Source: Bacteroidota bacterium (GTDB lineage: Bacteria; Bacteroidota; Bacteroidia; Flavobacteriales; Flavobacteriaceae). From it: DNA of 64,000 nucleotides. A program made the translations under genes and the position numbers. Below, piece by piece: positions 26,741 through 36,003 of this stretch (positions are counted from its first letter, which is position 1; each line of letters starts with the position of its first letter). The stretch is taken from contig JAJRRO010000016.1 in assembly GCA_024279425.1 (NCBI GenBank), forward strand, positions 114,089 through 178,088. Direction: 5' to 3'. The notes beneath the pieces are model-generated. The model was not told where the DNA came from, made no database searches, and saw only the letters and a list, made by a program, of their open reading frames with translations.

Positions 26741-27850
26741 ATGAAAAACGTACAAAGAAACGTATTATTAAATCCTGGTCCTGCTACCACAACAGATTCC
26801 GTAAAATGGGCACAAGTAGTACCTGACATTTGCCCTCGGGAAAAGGAATTCGGTGACCTAATGGAATTTTGTGCCACCGAAATCACACGCTTTGTAGGAG
26901 ACCCGGAACATTATGCAACGGTTTTGTTTGGAGGTTCGGGAACTGCAACGGTAGAGGCCATATTAAGCTCCGTAATTCCCGAAGAAGGCAAAATCCTGAT
27001 CATCGATAATGGGGCCTATGGCAAGCGAATGTGCCAAATAACCGCCGTTTACAAAATAAACACAGTGGTCTTTAAATCTTCCTCAATTCAAGCTCTGGAT
27101 ATGGCAGCACTTGAAGAAGTTCTTAACAATGGGGAAGGGCTTACCCATCTGGCCATGATTCATCATGAAACTACAACAGGATTATTGAACGATATAACCG
27201 CGGTAGGAAAGCTATGTGCCCAATACAAATTGAGTTTTATCGTAGATTCTATGAGCGGATTTGCAGCTATTCCAGTGGACATGAAGGCTATGAACATTGA
27301 TTATTTAGCGGCTAGCTCTAATAAGAACATACAAGGAATGGCGGGTATTGGTTTTGCCATTTGTGCTAAAACAGCATTGGAAAATATTAAATCCATTGCC
27401 CCTCGAAATTTATATCTGAATCTTTATGCCCAATATGTCTATTTTGAAAAAACGCACCAAACTCGGTTTACACCTCCTGTCCAAACTTTTTACGCCTTAA
27501 AACAGGCAATTGTTGAAACCAAAGCAGAAACTATTGAAAAACGTTTTGAGCGATATAGCAGGTCTTGGGAAACCTTGTTGGAGGGGGTCGGAGCATTAGG
27601 ATTGGAATATTTAGTGGATAAAGAACATCATTCAAGAATTATCACCTCCATAATAGAACCCAATACAGCTAAATATGACTTTGATGAAATGCATGACTTT
27701 TTCTTTGAGAAGGGGTTTACCATTTATCCAGGTAAAATCAACAACTATAACACCTTTAGGATTTCCAACATTGGACAAATAGACCATACGGATATAACAG
27801 CATTTTTGGAAGTTCTAAAAACGTATCTTGTTGAGATAGATTATTTATAA
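26741..27850 (+). CDS. phnW: 2-aminoethylphosphonate:pyruvate transaminase
   Basis: This 369-residue class-V PLP aminotransferase begins VLLNPGPATTT, a PhnW hallmark, followed by DICPREKEF, LFGGSGTATVEA, the PLP aspartate in VDSMSGF (about 169) and the Schiff-base lysine K195 in SSNKNIQGM. It converts AEP and pyruvate to phosphonoacetaldehyde and alanine in the cytoplasm. With PhnY and PhnA this gives a full route from AEP to acetate and phosphate. No phosphonoacetaldehyde hydrolase (PhnX) is present in the window. It ends 10 bases before the regulator gene. Confidence 0.92.
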   Translation: MKNVQRNVLLNPGPATTTDSVKWAQVVPDICPREKEFGDLMEFCATEITRFVGDPEHYATVLFGGSGTATVEAILSSVIPEEGKILIIDNGAYGKRMCQITAVYKINTVVFKSSSIQALDMAALEEVLNNGEGLTHLAMIHHETTTGLLNDITAVGKLCAQYKLSFIVDSMSGFAAIPVDMKAMNIDYLAASSNKNIQGMAGIGFAICAKTALENIKSIAPRNLYLNLYAQYVYFEKTHQTRFTPPVQTFYALKQAIVETKAETIEKRFERYSRSWETLLEGVGALGLEYLVDKEHHSRIITSIIEPNTAKYDFDEMHDFFFEKGFTIYPGKINNYNTFRISNIGQIDHTDITAFLEVLKTYLVEIDYL

Positions 27851-27859
27851 AACAAGCCC

Positions 27860-28429
27860 ATGCAAGATATACTGGTAAATTTAGGAAAGCAATTGAAGCG
27901 CATTAGGCAACAAAAAGGGTTAAGCCTAAAGCAAGTTGCCGAAATGAGCGATGTAAGTACTGGGCTAATTTCAAAAATCGAAAATTTTAGGACTACACCA
28001 TCCCTTCCTGTTCTTTTAAAGATTATGCAATCCTTACAAATTAATCTGTCCGAATTAAATTTAACTTCCAGAAATACGGAACCCTATATCCTAATTAGAA
28101 AGGGTCAGGGAACAGTGGAGGAACGGGACGATTCACAAGGGTTGGAATACACCTTTTTGTTTTCCAATGATTTATCGGAAAGCAATTTAAGAACCTACAT
28201 TGTCAAAGTAAATATAGGTGTGTACCGAGAACCAATCTCTACAGATGCTATTGAGCTTATCTACGTTATTGAAGGAAAAGTCAATTATATTATCAATGGG
28301 GAGACTCTCATTATAGAGGAAGGCGATTTATTATTTTTTGACGGCTCGGCTCCCCATGCCGTTCAAAATAATTATGATGCCTCTGCAAGTATGCTAAAAA
28401 TGTATATGATACAAAAACAAAACTATTAA
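27860..28429 (+). CDS. XRE-family regulator with C-terminal cupin sensor
   Basis: This 189-residue DNA-binding protein has an N-terminal HTH_3 domain (about 8-62; RIRQQKGLSLKQVAEMSDVS, ISKIENFRTTPSLPVLLKI) and a small cupin (about 110-180; EGKVNYIINGE, EEGDLLFFDGSAPHAVQN). Proteins of this shape sense small metabolites with the cupin. It sits inside the AEP operon and is likely its local regulator. The inverted AAATAGTA/TACTATTT half-sites shared by both AEP promoters are its candidate operators. Its stop overlaps the transporter start (TAATG). Confidence 0.88.
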   Translation: MQDILVNLGKQLKRIRQQKGLSLKQVAEMSDVSTGLISKIENFRTTPSLPVLLKIMQSLQINLSELNLTSRNTEPYILIRKGQGTVEERDDSQGLEYTFLFSNDLSESNLRTYIVKVNIGVYREPISTDAIELIYVIEGKVNYIINGETLIIEEGDLLFFDGSAPHAVQNNYDASASMLKMYMIQKQNY

Positions 28430-29727
28430 TGACCGCCATTACCAGAGAACAAAGCTACTGGAGAAAGAGAATATTTATATTGACATGGCTAGGATATGCC
28501 GGTTTCTATTTTGGGAGAAAAAACCTTTCCGTTACCTGGAGTTCCATGGAAACGGATCTGGGTTTCACAAATGCGGACTATGCAAATATTATCTTTATCT
28601 ATAGCCTGATATACACCATTGGTCAATTTGTAAATGGATATTTGTCCGATACTTACGGACCTCGCAAAGTAGTTTCCGTAGGATTGTTTTTAGCTGCAAT
28701 TGCCAATTTCCTTTTGGGGATGTCATTTTCCGTGGGGATTATCATATTCTTGATTTCCCTGAATGGTTATGGCCAATCTACTGGGTGGAGTGGTCTGGTA
28801 AAGAACATGACACCCTGGTATAGGGCCAATGAAAGAGGAATAGTAATGTCGTGGTGGTCTACCTGTTACGTTACTGGTGGCTTTTTAGCAACTGTGTTCG
28901 CTACCTATATTGCATTTGACATGGAATTTCTTTCAGAATTGGGCTGGAAAAGAGGCTTTATCTTCCCATCATTAGTGCTACTTGTTATCGCATTCCTCTA
29001 CCTTTTATTTACCAGAAACAATCCCGAGGAGATCAATGTTCCAGTTATTGTGGAAAGCCGATATGAATTTGAATCCGACGGAAAATCGGAAAAATTAAAA
29101 ATATTGGGGTTATTACTAAAGAACGAGGCCTTATGGATCTATTCCGCATGCTATATGATTCTTAAGTTGACCCGATATGCCTTCTTATTCTGGTTGCCGA
29201 TTTATTTGGAAAAAGCATTGAATTACAATGTAAGTGAGGCTGGGTATATGTCTTCTATTTACGAGCTTATCGGTTTTTTTGGTGTTATTTTGGCCGGATA
29301 TAGTTCTGACAAATTATTCGGTTCAAAACGCTTTAGTACAGTTTCAATCATGATGCTGGCACTCGGTGTAGTGTGTTTAATGCATCCGTATCTGGTAACC
29401 TTTGGTAAAATGGGCACCATTATAAGTATTGCTTTGATAGGAATAGCCACTTACGGCCCCGACTCACTTATTTGTACGGCAGGGTCTATGGATGTTGGAG
29501 GTAAAAAAGGCGCTGCAATGGCTGCTGGTATTATCAATGGAATGGGCTCAATTGGTCAAATGGTTTCCGGTTTTGTTGTTATGTACATTAATGTCAAATA
29601 TGGCTGGGACAACTTATTCAACTTCTTTGTTATAATATCTTTAATTGGCGGCGGTATTGCAGCCCTGAAATGGAATTTTAAAAGTCCAGAAAAACAATTG
29701 ACAACATCCGAGGAAAGTACGGCCTAG
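28429..29727 (+). CDS. Second OPA-type MFS transporter of the AEP operon
   Basis: This 432-residue inner-membrane protein has 12 predicted helices. It carries GFYFGRKNLSV in helix 1, TIGQFVNGYLSDTYGPRKV in the 2-3 loop, and NGYGQSTGWSGLVKNMTPWY, again the organophosphate antiporter signature. It overlaps the regulator stop by one base, so the two are translationally coupled. It is only distantly like the transporter at 22141-23394, so the two probably take different phosphonates or phosphoesters. AEP is the default guess. Confidence 0.84.
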   Translation: MTAITREQSYWRKRIFILTWLGYAGFYFGRKNLSVTWSSMETDLGFTNADYANIIFIYSLIYTIGQFVNGYLSDTYGPRKVVSVGLFLAAIANFLLGMSFSVGIIIFLISLNGYGQSTGWSGLVKNMTPWYRANERGIVMSWWSTCYVTGGFLATVFATYIAFDMEFLSELGWKRGFIFPSLVLLVIAFLYLLFTRNNPEEINVPVIVESRYEFESDGKSEKLKILGLLLKNEALWIYSACYMILKLTRYAFLFWLPIYLEKALNYNVSEAGYMSSIYELIGFFGVILAGYSSDKLFGSKRFSTVSIMMLALGVVCLMHPYLVTFGKMGTIISIALIGIATYGPDSLICTAGSMDVGGKKGAAMAAGIINGMGSIGQMVSGFVVMYINVKYGWDNLFNFFVIISLIGGGIAALKWNFKSPEKQLTTSEESTA

Positions 29728-29817
29728 CCATTTCAATACTACCGTAAACAACTTAAGAATTTGTTTTACAGATTTAAATAGCTAAATCCGAAGTAACGAT
29801 ACGTTCTTTGAAGAAAA

Positions 29818-30672
29818 TTATAGTTCAATTTGAGCGAATACTGGACAATGGTCCGATAAATACATATCATTCAGCATTTCTGCAAAAACCGCATATTTGT
29901 TTACCTTTTTAATGTTTCTCACAAAAATATAATCGATTACCCTCCGGTTCTCAAATGGCCGATTGTCAAAGCCGCATGTGGTCCAATGGGGTCCATAGCT
30001 CAAAGTAGCTACACTACTGGAATTGATTATTGTATTCTTCCCATCAGGCTCGATCAAGGTTTTTATTCCTTGGGATTCTGGAACAAGGTTAAAATCGCCG
30101 GTTAGGATCAAGGGAAGACCCCCAGCCAATTTATTGGATTTTTCTTTTAATAATTTGGCACTTTCAATGCGTGCTTGTTTTCCTCTGTGATCAAAATGCG
30201 TATTCATAAAGATAAACTGCTTTCTAGTAGTTTTATCTAATAGCAGGGCCCAAGTTACAATTCTTTCCAAGGCCGCATCCCAGCCCTTACTTATCTTTTC
30301 TGGTGTTTCATTTAACCAAAAGGTTCCACTTTTTATTTCCTTAAATCTGTCATCTCTGTAAAAAATTGGGGAAAACTCTCCTTTTTTCTTACCATCCTCA
30401 CGTCCGACACCTATAGTTTTATATTGCCTTAGGTTTTCTTCTAAATAGTCCAGTTGGTTAATCAAAACCTCCTGCATCCCAATAATGTCCAAATCGTAAA
30501 AATTGATCATCCTTACGACATTTTCTTTTCGATGGTGCCAATTTTGTTTGCCATCTTCAGGATTATCGTATCTAATATTGAAAGACATCGTGTTTATGAC
30601 CTCATCTTTTTGGGCAAATGAAAAAGATATAAACATCAACATTTGCAAAACTAGTAGTACATTCTTTTTCAT
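29818..30672 (-). CDS. Exported endonuclease/exonuclease/phosphatase-fold hydrolase
   Basis: This 284-residue protein has a signal peptide (ending near SFSFAQ) and the EEP fold found in DNase I, sphingomyelinase and inositol polyphosphate 5-phosphatases. Motifs are MSFNIRYDN at the first strand, the metal glutamate in IGMQEV (about 68), NTHFDH (about 156), LTGDFN (about 187) and SDHCPVF at the C-terminus. All expected catalytic residues are present. Export plus position behind the second susCD block favour a phosphodiester or phosphomonoester substrate in the periplasm, possibly from inositol- or sphingo-lipids. The terminator at 30703-30732 separates it from susD. Confidence 0.78.
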   Translation of the reverse strand: MKKNVLLVLQMLMFISFSFAQKDEVINTMSFNIRYDNPEDGKQNWHHRKENVVRMINFYDLDIIGMQEVLINQLDYLEENLRQYKTIGVGREDGKKKGEFSPIFYRDDRFKEIKSGTFWLNETPEKISKGWDAALERIVTWALLLDKTTRKQFIFMNTHFDHRGKQARIESAKLLKEKSNKLAGGLPLILTGDFNLVPESQGIKTLIEPDGKNTIINSSSVATLSYGPHWTTCGFDNRPFENRRVIDYIFVRNIKKVNKYAVFAEMLNDMYLSDHCPVFAQIEL

Positions 30673-30702
30673 AAAAAGGATTTTTATTTATCCTGTAAAA
30701 AG

Positions 30703-30732
30703 TAAAAGCGGGCAATTTACTGCCCGCTTTTA
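30703..30732 (-). terminator. Strong hairpin terminator behind susD of block 2
   Basis: Twelve-base arms TAAAAGCGGGCA and TGCCCGCTTTTA enclose a 6-base loop and are followed on the minus strand by CTTTTACTTTTT-like sequence. It begins 37 bases after the susD stop and should end most susCD transcripts. Confidence 0.82.
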
Positions 30733-30768
30733 GTAATAAAACTTAAACTAACTCAAACTAACTTCTTC

Positions 30769-32523
30769 TTAATATCCTTGGTTTTGTTCCAGGAATCCAT
30801 CAATACCCGAAGCGGCATCAACGGCGCTTTGCGGAATGGGAAATAATCTATGGTTTGCATCAGTATCAGTCTTACCTGTCCAAGAATCTTCGTATTTACC
30901 AAAACGTATTTGGTCAACACGTCTAAACCCTTCCCAATATAACTCAAAACCACGCTCACGGAACATATTATCCAAATCTACTGAAGCCAAAGCCTCTGGA
31001 GTTTGATCAGGGCGCGCTGTCCTTGATGTTCTAGCGGTATTAACGTCTGCCAATGCTCCGGCTGCATCGCCATTTCTCAATTTTGCCTCTGCCCTCATCA
31101 AATAAATTTCAGCCAAGCGCATCATCACAAGGTCAACACTACTGAAGTTGTTACCATTCGGCGATGTACGACTAAACTGGTATTTTGAACAACGGTGACC
31201 TGTATTGTGCAAAGAACCTTGGTTGGTAAAGTCAACATTCAAGACATGGTCTACATAGCCTACATCCCTGTCAGGTCCATTTCCTTTTCTTTGCTTTACT
31301 GGATAAATTCTGACCCCATCATCGCAGGTCAAAAATGCCCCATCATCTCCTTTTCTAGGTCCCCATAGAATACCTCTTAAAATACCCCTGTCTATCTCAA
31401 ATTCAGTAGGTTCAATACAGTAATAGCTATTTTCCGTTTCAGTAGCGATTTCTTGTACACGACCTTCAAAGTCAAGTAACTGAGCGTCAGGGATTATCGT
31501 ATTCTTTTGATAGAACCTGGCATCAGCATCGGCTGGATCAACTGAACCATAAGCATCCACCCAAGTTTGGATAAAATCAGTAGTAAAGGCTGGGCCATCT
31601 GTGCCATCAGCGCTGGGGAACTCAGGTCTAGGAAACAAGGAACCTGCAATCGACCAATAGGCCCAACGGCTATGCTCCCTTTTCAGTACACCGCGTTGGT
31701 CCAAAGCGAATATAAGTTCAGGATTACTATTGTTATCATCGTTGAACAGGTCAAAATACTCAGGGGATAATGAAAACATGCCCGAATTGATGATATTATC
31801 TGTGTATTGGACCACACTACCCATATCTTCAGGAGTAAAGTTCGGGGTGCCATAAGGATCTCGGTATACAGCCGCATTCAAGTGCAACCTTGCCAAAAAG
31901 CCCCAAACGGCGGCTTGTGTTATTCTACCAGGTCCTTTATCCTGATTGATTACATCTACCACAGACATCAGCTCACTTTCAATATAATCGATGGCTTCTT
32001 GGGTCCTAAGCACCTGGGAAAGTTCACTAGAAACTTCCTTTTTAAGAACAATACCCCAGCTATCCAACATTAACATATTCAAATAAGCCCTTAAAGCCTT
32101 CATTTCGTATAAGGCCCCGGTCGCTTCAGCATTCCCCTCATCTACTAAAGGTGTCAATACTTCAATGGCAGCCAATGTTCTTGAAATATTGGTAGTAAGC
32201 TGATTCCAGCCAGCACCGACCAAATCGTTCGTTGGGGTAATGGTATGGGCGTGTGTTGCAATAAATTTACCACCATCGAACCAATCGGTTCCCCCACGAA
32301 AGGGAAGTATCGCCTCATCTGAGGCAAGCAGCTGTAATCCATAATAATTGGTGTGCCTCCAGGTCCAAGAAACAAAACCATAAGCAGGTGCTATAGCTCC
32401 ACTTATTATTTCTGCTTGTCCTCCAAATTCTGCCTCATCCAGTCTTACTTCATCTAAGTCCGTACAATTCCAGTTGAACAGCGAACTTAATACTAGTGTT
32501 ACAATTAAGATTTTATTTTTCAT
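30769..32523 (-). CDS. RagB/SusD-family nutrient-binding lipoprotein
   Basis: I start this 584-residue protein at MKNKILIV (32521-32523), which gives a proper lipoprotein signal with lipid cysteine C20 (FNWNC), followed by TDLDEV. Landmarks are ALRAYLNMLMLDSWG (about 125), the SusD helical repeats, and FRERGFELYWEGFRRVDQIRFG (about 525-545), the standard C-terminal SusD motif. It caps the SusC at 32541-35900, from which it is separated by 17 bases. The long insert containing RGVLKREHSRW suggests a specific ligand pocket, but the ligand cannot be read. Confidence 0.93.
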   Translation of the reverse strand: MKNKILIVTLVLSSLFNWNCTDLDEVRLDEAEFGGQAEIISGAIAPAYGFVSWTWRHTNYYGLQLLASDEAILPFRGGTDWFDGGKFIATHAHTITPTNDLVGAGWNQLTTNISRTLAAIEVLTPLVDEGNAEATGALYEMKALRAYLNMLMLDSWGIVLKKEVSSELSQVLRTQEAIDYIESELMSVVDVINQDKGPGRITQAAVWGFLARLHLNAAVYRDPYGTPNFTPEDMGSVVQYTDNIINSGMFSLSPEYFDLFNDDNNSNPELIFALDQRGVLKREHSRWAYWSIAGSLFPRPEFPSADGTDGPAFTTDFIQTWVDAYGSVDPADADARFYQKNTIIPDAQLLDFEGRVQEIATETENSYYCIEPTEFEIDRGILRGILWGPRKGDDGAFLTCDDGVRIYPVKQRKGNGPDRDVGYVDHVLNVDFTNQGSLHNTGHRCSKYQFSRTSPNGNNFSSVDLVMMRLAEIYLMRAEAKLRNGDAAGALADVNTARTSRTARPDQTPEALASVDLDNMFRERGFELYWEGFRRVDQIRFGKYEDSWTGKTDTDANHRLFPIPQSAVDAASGIDGFLEQNQGY

Positions 32524-32540
32524 TTGATACAATTTTTTAA

Positions 32541-35500
32541 TTAAAATGATACGTTTAAGCCAAACACAACTGTTCTTGGAGATGGATATGTAAAGCGGTC
32601 GATACCGAAAGTTTGTATACCATCTATGTCACCGCCTGTATTTACTTCTGGGTCAAAGCCCGAGTAATCGGTAATTACAAATAGGTTTTGACCTGTTACC
32701 GTCAAACGTATGTTGTCGACCAAATCTCCGAATCCTAAATTTTTAGGATTTAAACGATATCCTAATGTGGCATTGTTCAACCGTAAGAAACTGCCATCTT
32801 CCAAATAACGTGTAGAAACTTCATTTGAATTGCTAACGTCCTCGTTTGGAAACTCAGCTGCAAAAGCTGTCGTGTTCAGGTTTCTGCTAAGTTGACTTTT
32901 ACTGAACAGGGACATTGCCGTATGATTGTATAGCTTATTACCAGAGACTCCATTAAAGTTCAGACCCAAATCAAACTTTTTATAATTAAAGTTTAGGTAA
33001 AAGGCATAAAGTATATCCGGTAATGCACTGCCGACCACAGTTCGGTCATTATCCAAAGATTCACCATCTGCAACAACGTCTCTAAACTGGTTTAACCCAT
33101 CAGCACCGATGCCAATAAAATCTTTCATGAAGAACGCACCAATAGGTTCATTATTTATGTAGCCGTTGATGGTAGCGCCTGTTTGGCCAGCACCTGTGGC
33201 AGCACCCGTGGTTATTACCTCAAACTGGGAATCGACAACCTTATTATCTATGTGCGACAAATTACCACCAATATTATACGTAAAATCCTCACCGATACTA
33301 CCTCTATAATCCAGTGTAATTTCAACTCCGGTGTTTTTGATTTCCATTTCGGCAATATTTGTCCAAATTTTTTCGGTAGGCTGTATTGGATCTACCCTAT
33401 TGGAAAATAGTACCACATCGCTGGCAACCTTATTGAAGTAGTCCAATGTACCAGTCAACTGATTACCGAACAATCCAAAATCCAAACCGATATTGGTCTG
33501 CGTAGAAACCTCCCATTTAAGGTCTGGGAAAGCGGTACGAACAGGCACGGTACCGAAGGGGTAATCACTCAGGCTAACTTCATTTCCAGCTACGGGATAG
33601 GTGTCATTCTCTGTCTTTGAATCTATAAAACTAGCTAAACTTACCTTACTGGGAATACCATCTTGGTTACCGGTTTGCCCCCAACTTGCACGCAATTTCA
33701 GGTTACTGAACAATTCATTATCAGCCATAAAGTCTTCATTGTTGATATTCCAACCTAAAGCCACTGAAGGGAAATATCCATATTTGTTGTTAGAACCAAA
33801 TTTTGAGGAACCATCCGCACGTAGGGTTGCCGTTAACAAATACCTGCTTTTATACCCATAGTTGAGCCTACCAAAAAACGACTGTTGCTCATTTTCAAAA
33901 GCTACAGACTCCAATGTGGTGGGAAGCACCTCGGTGCTTATCTGGTCTTGATACCTCGGCTCAATACCATTAAGGGCAAATCCTTCCAAATCAAATCTCT
34001 TCTGCTTGAAAATTGTCTCTTGATACGAGTGTCCTGCTAACAGTGTCACATTGTGGTCATCAATGCTGAAGATATAGGTTAAGGTGTTTTCTATCAAGGT
34101 GTTGCTGTTTGTGATGATTCTAGAACTCAATTCACCAAATTCCGAACCTTCTAGTAAGGCGAAAGGCTCACGCTGTATATCCCGATCGGTAGAAGAATAG
34201 TCTACCCCTAGACTTACTTTATAAGTAAGACCGTCAATAATTTCATAAGACGGGGCAATATTTGCTAAGATCCTATTGCTGTTGGCTTCATCCGTGTATA
34301 ACCGATTGCGCTCAATCGGATTTAAACGTTCGTCCAATAAAGTTGGTTCACCATTAGTGAACACGGGAATTGTAGGGTTCAGCTGCAACATATCGACCAC
34401 AATTGAACCGATATCAGGCCTTTCGTTTACGGTTCTCGATGCCGTAAGGTTGAAATCTACATTAAAGCGGCCATCTAGTGCTTTCTGGGTCAAATTAACC
34501 CTACCGGAATACCTTTTTAAAGAACTGTTATTGTAAATCCCTTCTTGGTCATCCATACCTGCAGACACAAAATAAGAGGATTTTTCATTGGCACTCCCAC
34601 TCATTGAGAAGTTGACATTTTTTGATATACCTGTTCTTGTCAATGCATCTTCCCAACTAGTATTTGCACCTGCGTCGAATAAAGTACCACCAACAGCGGG
34701 TACTTGTTGTCTAAACTCACTGGCGTTAAAAACGTCCATGCCATTCGCTAGGGACGATATAGCAGTGGACACCGATAAATTCATTTCTGTTTTACCGACT
34801 TTCCCTTTTTTGGTGGTAATAACAATTACCCCATTGGCTGCCCTAGCACCGTAAATGGCTGCTGAGGAAGCATCCTTTAAGACATCGATCGATGCAATGT
34901 CCTGGGGATTGATGAAGTTTAAAGGATTTGAGGATACACCAGTAGGACTGTTATCAATAACAAAGCCATCTACCACAAAAAGCGGTGTTGTTCCCGACCT
35001 TAAACTTCCTACACCACGAATAATAATGTTCTGTGCGGCTCCTGGCTCCCCACTAACAGAGGAAACATTAACACCTGATATCTTACCCTGTATAAGCTGT
35101 CCTGGGTTGGTAACAACGCCTTGGTTAAAGTTTTCACTCTTTAAAGATCCAATAGCACCTGTTACATCCGACTTTTTTTGAACCCCATAACCCACAACCA
35201 CTACTTCTTCCAAACTGCTGGCATCCGTTTGCATTTGAATAGCAATCGTTTCTCTTCCATTTACAGCTACTTCCTGCGAGGCAAAACCAATATACGAAAC
35301 TACCAAAGTGGCATTTGCATCGGCAATGGTCATGGAGAAATTACCGTCAAAATTCGTTTGTGTACCATTGGTAGTCCCTTTTTCCAAGATATTTGCCCCT
35401 GGCAAAGGCACTCCATCGGCATCCGTTATTGTACCAGTAACATTTAGTTCCTGAATTTCTTCAACACGAACTGGAACAGGGCTTTTGATTTTGCCTGTTT

Positions 35501-35900
35501 TTAGAATAATCTGTTTTCTTTTTACAAGAAAATAGATATCCGTGTTCTTAAAAAGAGTTTCAAGAACGTCTGAGATAGCCATTTTCTCTACTTTCACAGA
35601 TACTTTTTTGTTTACATCCACTTTTTCATGGTTGTATAAAAACCTAAATTTTGATTGCGCCTCTATTTCAGAAAATACCTCTTCTACTGTTACATTCTCC
35701 AAATTCAAGGTTACCTTGGTGTTTTGGGAATAGGTATTAGCCTGAATTTGAAATAGAGAAACTATCATCAAGATCGTAGTAAGTTTCATCTTCAAGTTGT
35801 GTTTGCAAAACCTTTCATATAGCAAAGTTCCACAAGAGTTAATTTTTTTCATATTTTCGTTTAGTTTGTTTATTTGACTACGTTTTAGTTGAATCTTCAT
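32541..35900 (-). CDS. SusC/RagA-type TonB-dependent receptor with STN domain
   Basis: This 1119-residue outer-membrane protein has an extended N-terminus with the hydrophobic signal at about 38-58, an STN domain (about 60-135), a carboxypeptidase-D-like domain (about 150-225; GVPLPGANILEKG), a plug with LEEVVVVGYG (about 232) and DASSAAIYGARAANG, then the barrel. An alternative start at 35789 (MKLTTIL) is equally plausible. Its STN should talk to FecR 2 (36004-37245). It differs clearly from the SusC at 13546-17139, so the two import different parts or sizes of substrate. Confidence 0.93.
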   Translation of the reverse strand: MKIQLKRSQINKLNENMKKINSCGTLLYERFCKHNLKMKLTTILMIVSLFQIQANTYSQNTKVTLNLENVTVEEVFSEIEAQSKFRFLYNHEKVDVNKKVSVKVEKMAISDVLETLFKNTDIYFLVKRKQIILKTGKIKSPVPVRVEEIQELNVTGTITDADGVPLPGANILEKGTTNGTQTNFDGNFSMTIADANATLVVSYIGFASQEVAVNGRETIAIQMQTDASSLEEVVVVGYGVQKKSDVTGAIGSLKSENFNQGVVTNPGQLIQGKISGVNVSSVSGEPGAAQNIIIRGVGSLRSGTTPLFVVDGFVIDNSPTGVSSNPLNFINPQDIASIDVLKDASSAAIYGARAANGVIVITTKKGKVGKTEMNLSVSTAISSLANGMDVFNASEFRQQVPAVGGTLFDAGANTSWEDALTRTGISKNVNFSMSGSANEKSSYFVSAGMDDQEGIYNNSSLKRYSGRVNLTQKALDGRFNVDFNLTASRTVNERPDIGSIVVDMLQLNPTIPVFTNGEPTLLDERLNPIERNRLYTDEANSNRILANIAPSYEIIDGLTYKVSLGVDYSSTDRDIQREPFALLEGSEFGELSSRIITNSNTLIENTLTYIFSIDDHNVTLLAGHSYQETIFKQKRFDLEGFALNGIEPRYQDQISTEVLPTTLESVAFENEQQSFFGRLNYGYKSRYLLTATLRADGSSKFGSNNKYGYFPSVALGWNINNEDFMADNELFSNLKLRASWGQTGNQDGIPSKVSLASFIDSKTENDTYPVAGNEVSLSDYPFGTVPVRTAFPDLKWEVSTQTNIGLDFGLFGNQLTGTLDYFNKVASDVVLFSNRVDPIQPTEKIWTNIAEMEIKNTGVEITLDYRGSIGEDFTYNIGGNLSHIDNKVVDSQFEVITTGAATGAGQTGATINGYINNEPIGAFFMKDFIGIGADGLNQFRDVVADGESLDNDRTVVGSALPDILYAFYLNFNYKKFDLGLNFNGVSGNKLYNHTAMSLFSKSQLSRNLNTTAFAAEFPNEDVSNSNEVSTRYLEDGSFLRLNNATLGYRLNPKNLGFGDLVDNIRLTVTGQNLFVITDYSGFDPEVNTGGDIDGIQTFGIDRFTYPSPRTVVFGLNVSF

Positions 35901-36003
35901 TAGAGGTCGGGAAATGCTCCAACATTTTCCGGCTTTTTTATATAAAGATGATTCGTTTTTTCTAATTTAAATTTGTTCACTTCATAGGCATTACGAATTT
36001 TAG

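Noticed and set aside
29735..29775. Possible bidirectional terminator between the convergent transporter and EEP-hydrolase genes.
   Set aside because: The stem (GTAAACAA with TTGTTTTAC) has a mismatch and a bulge; not strong enough to list.
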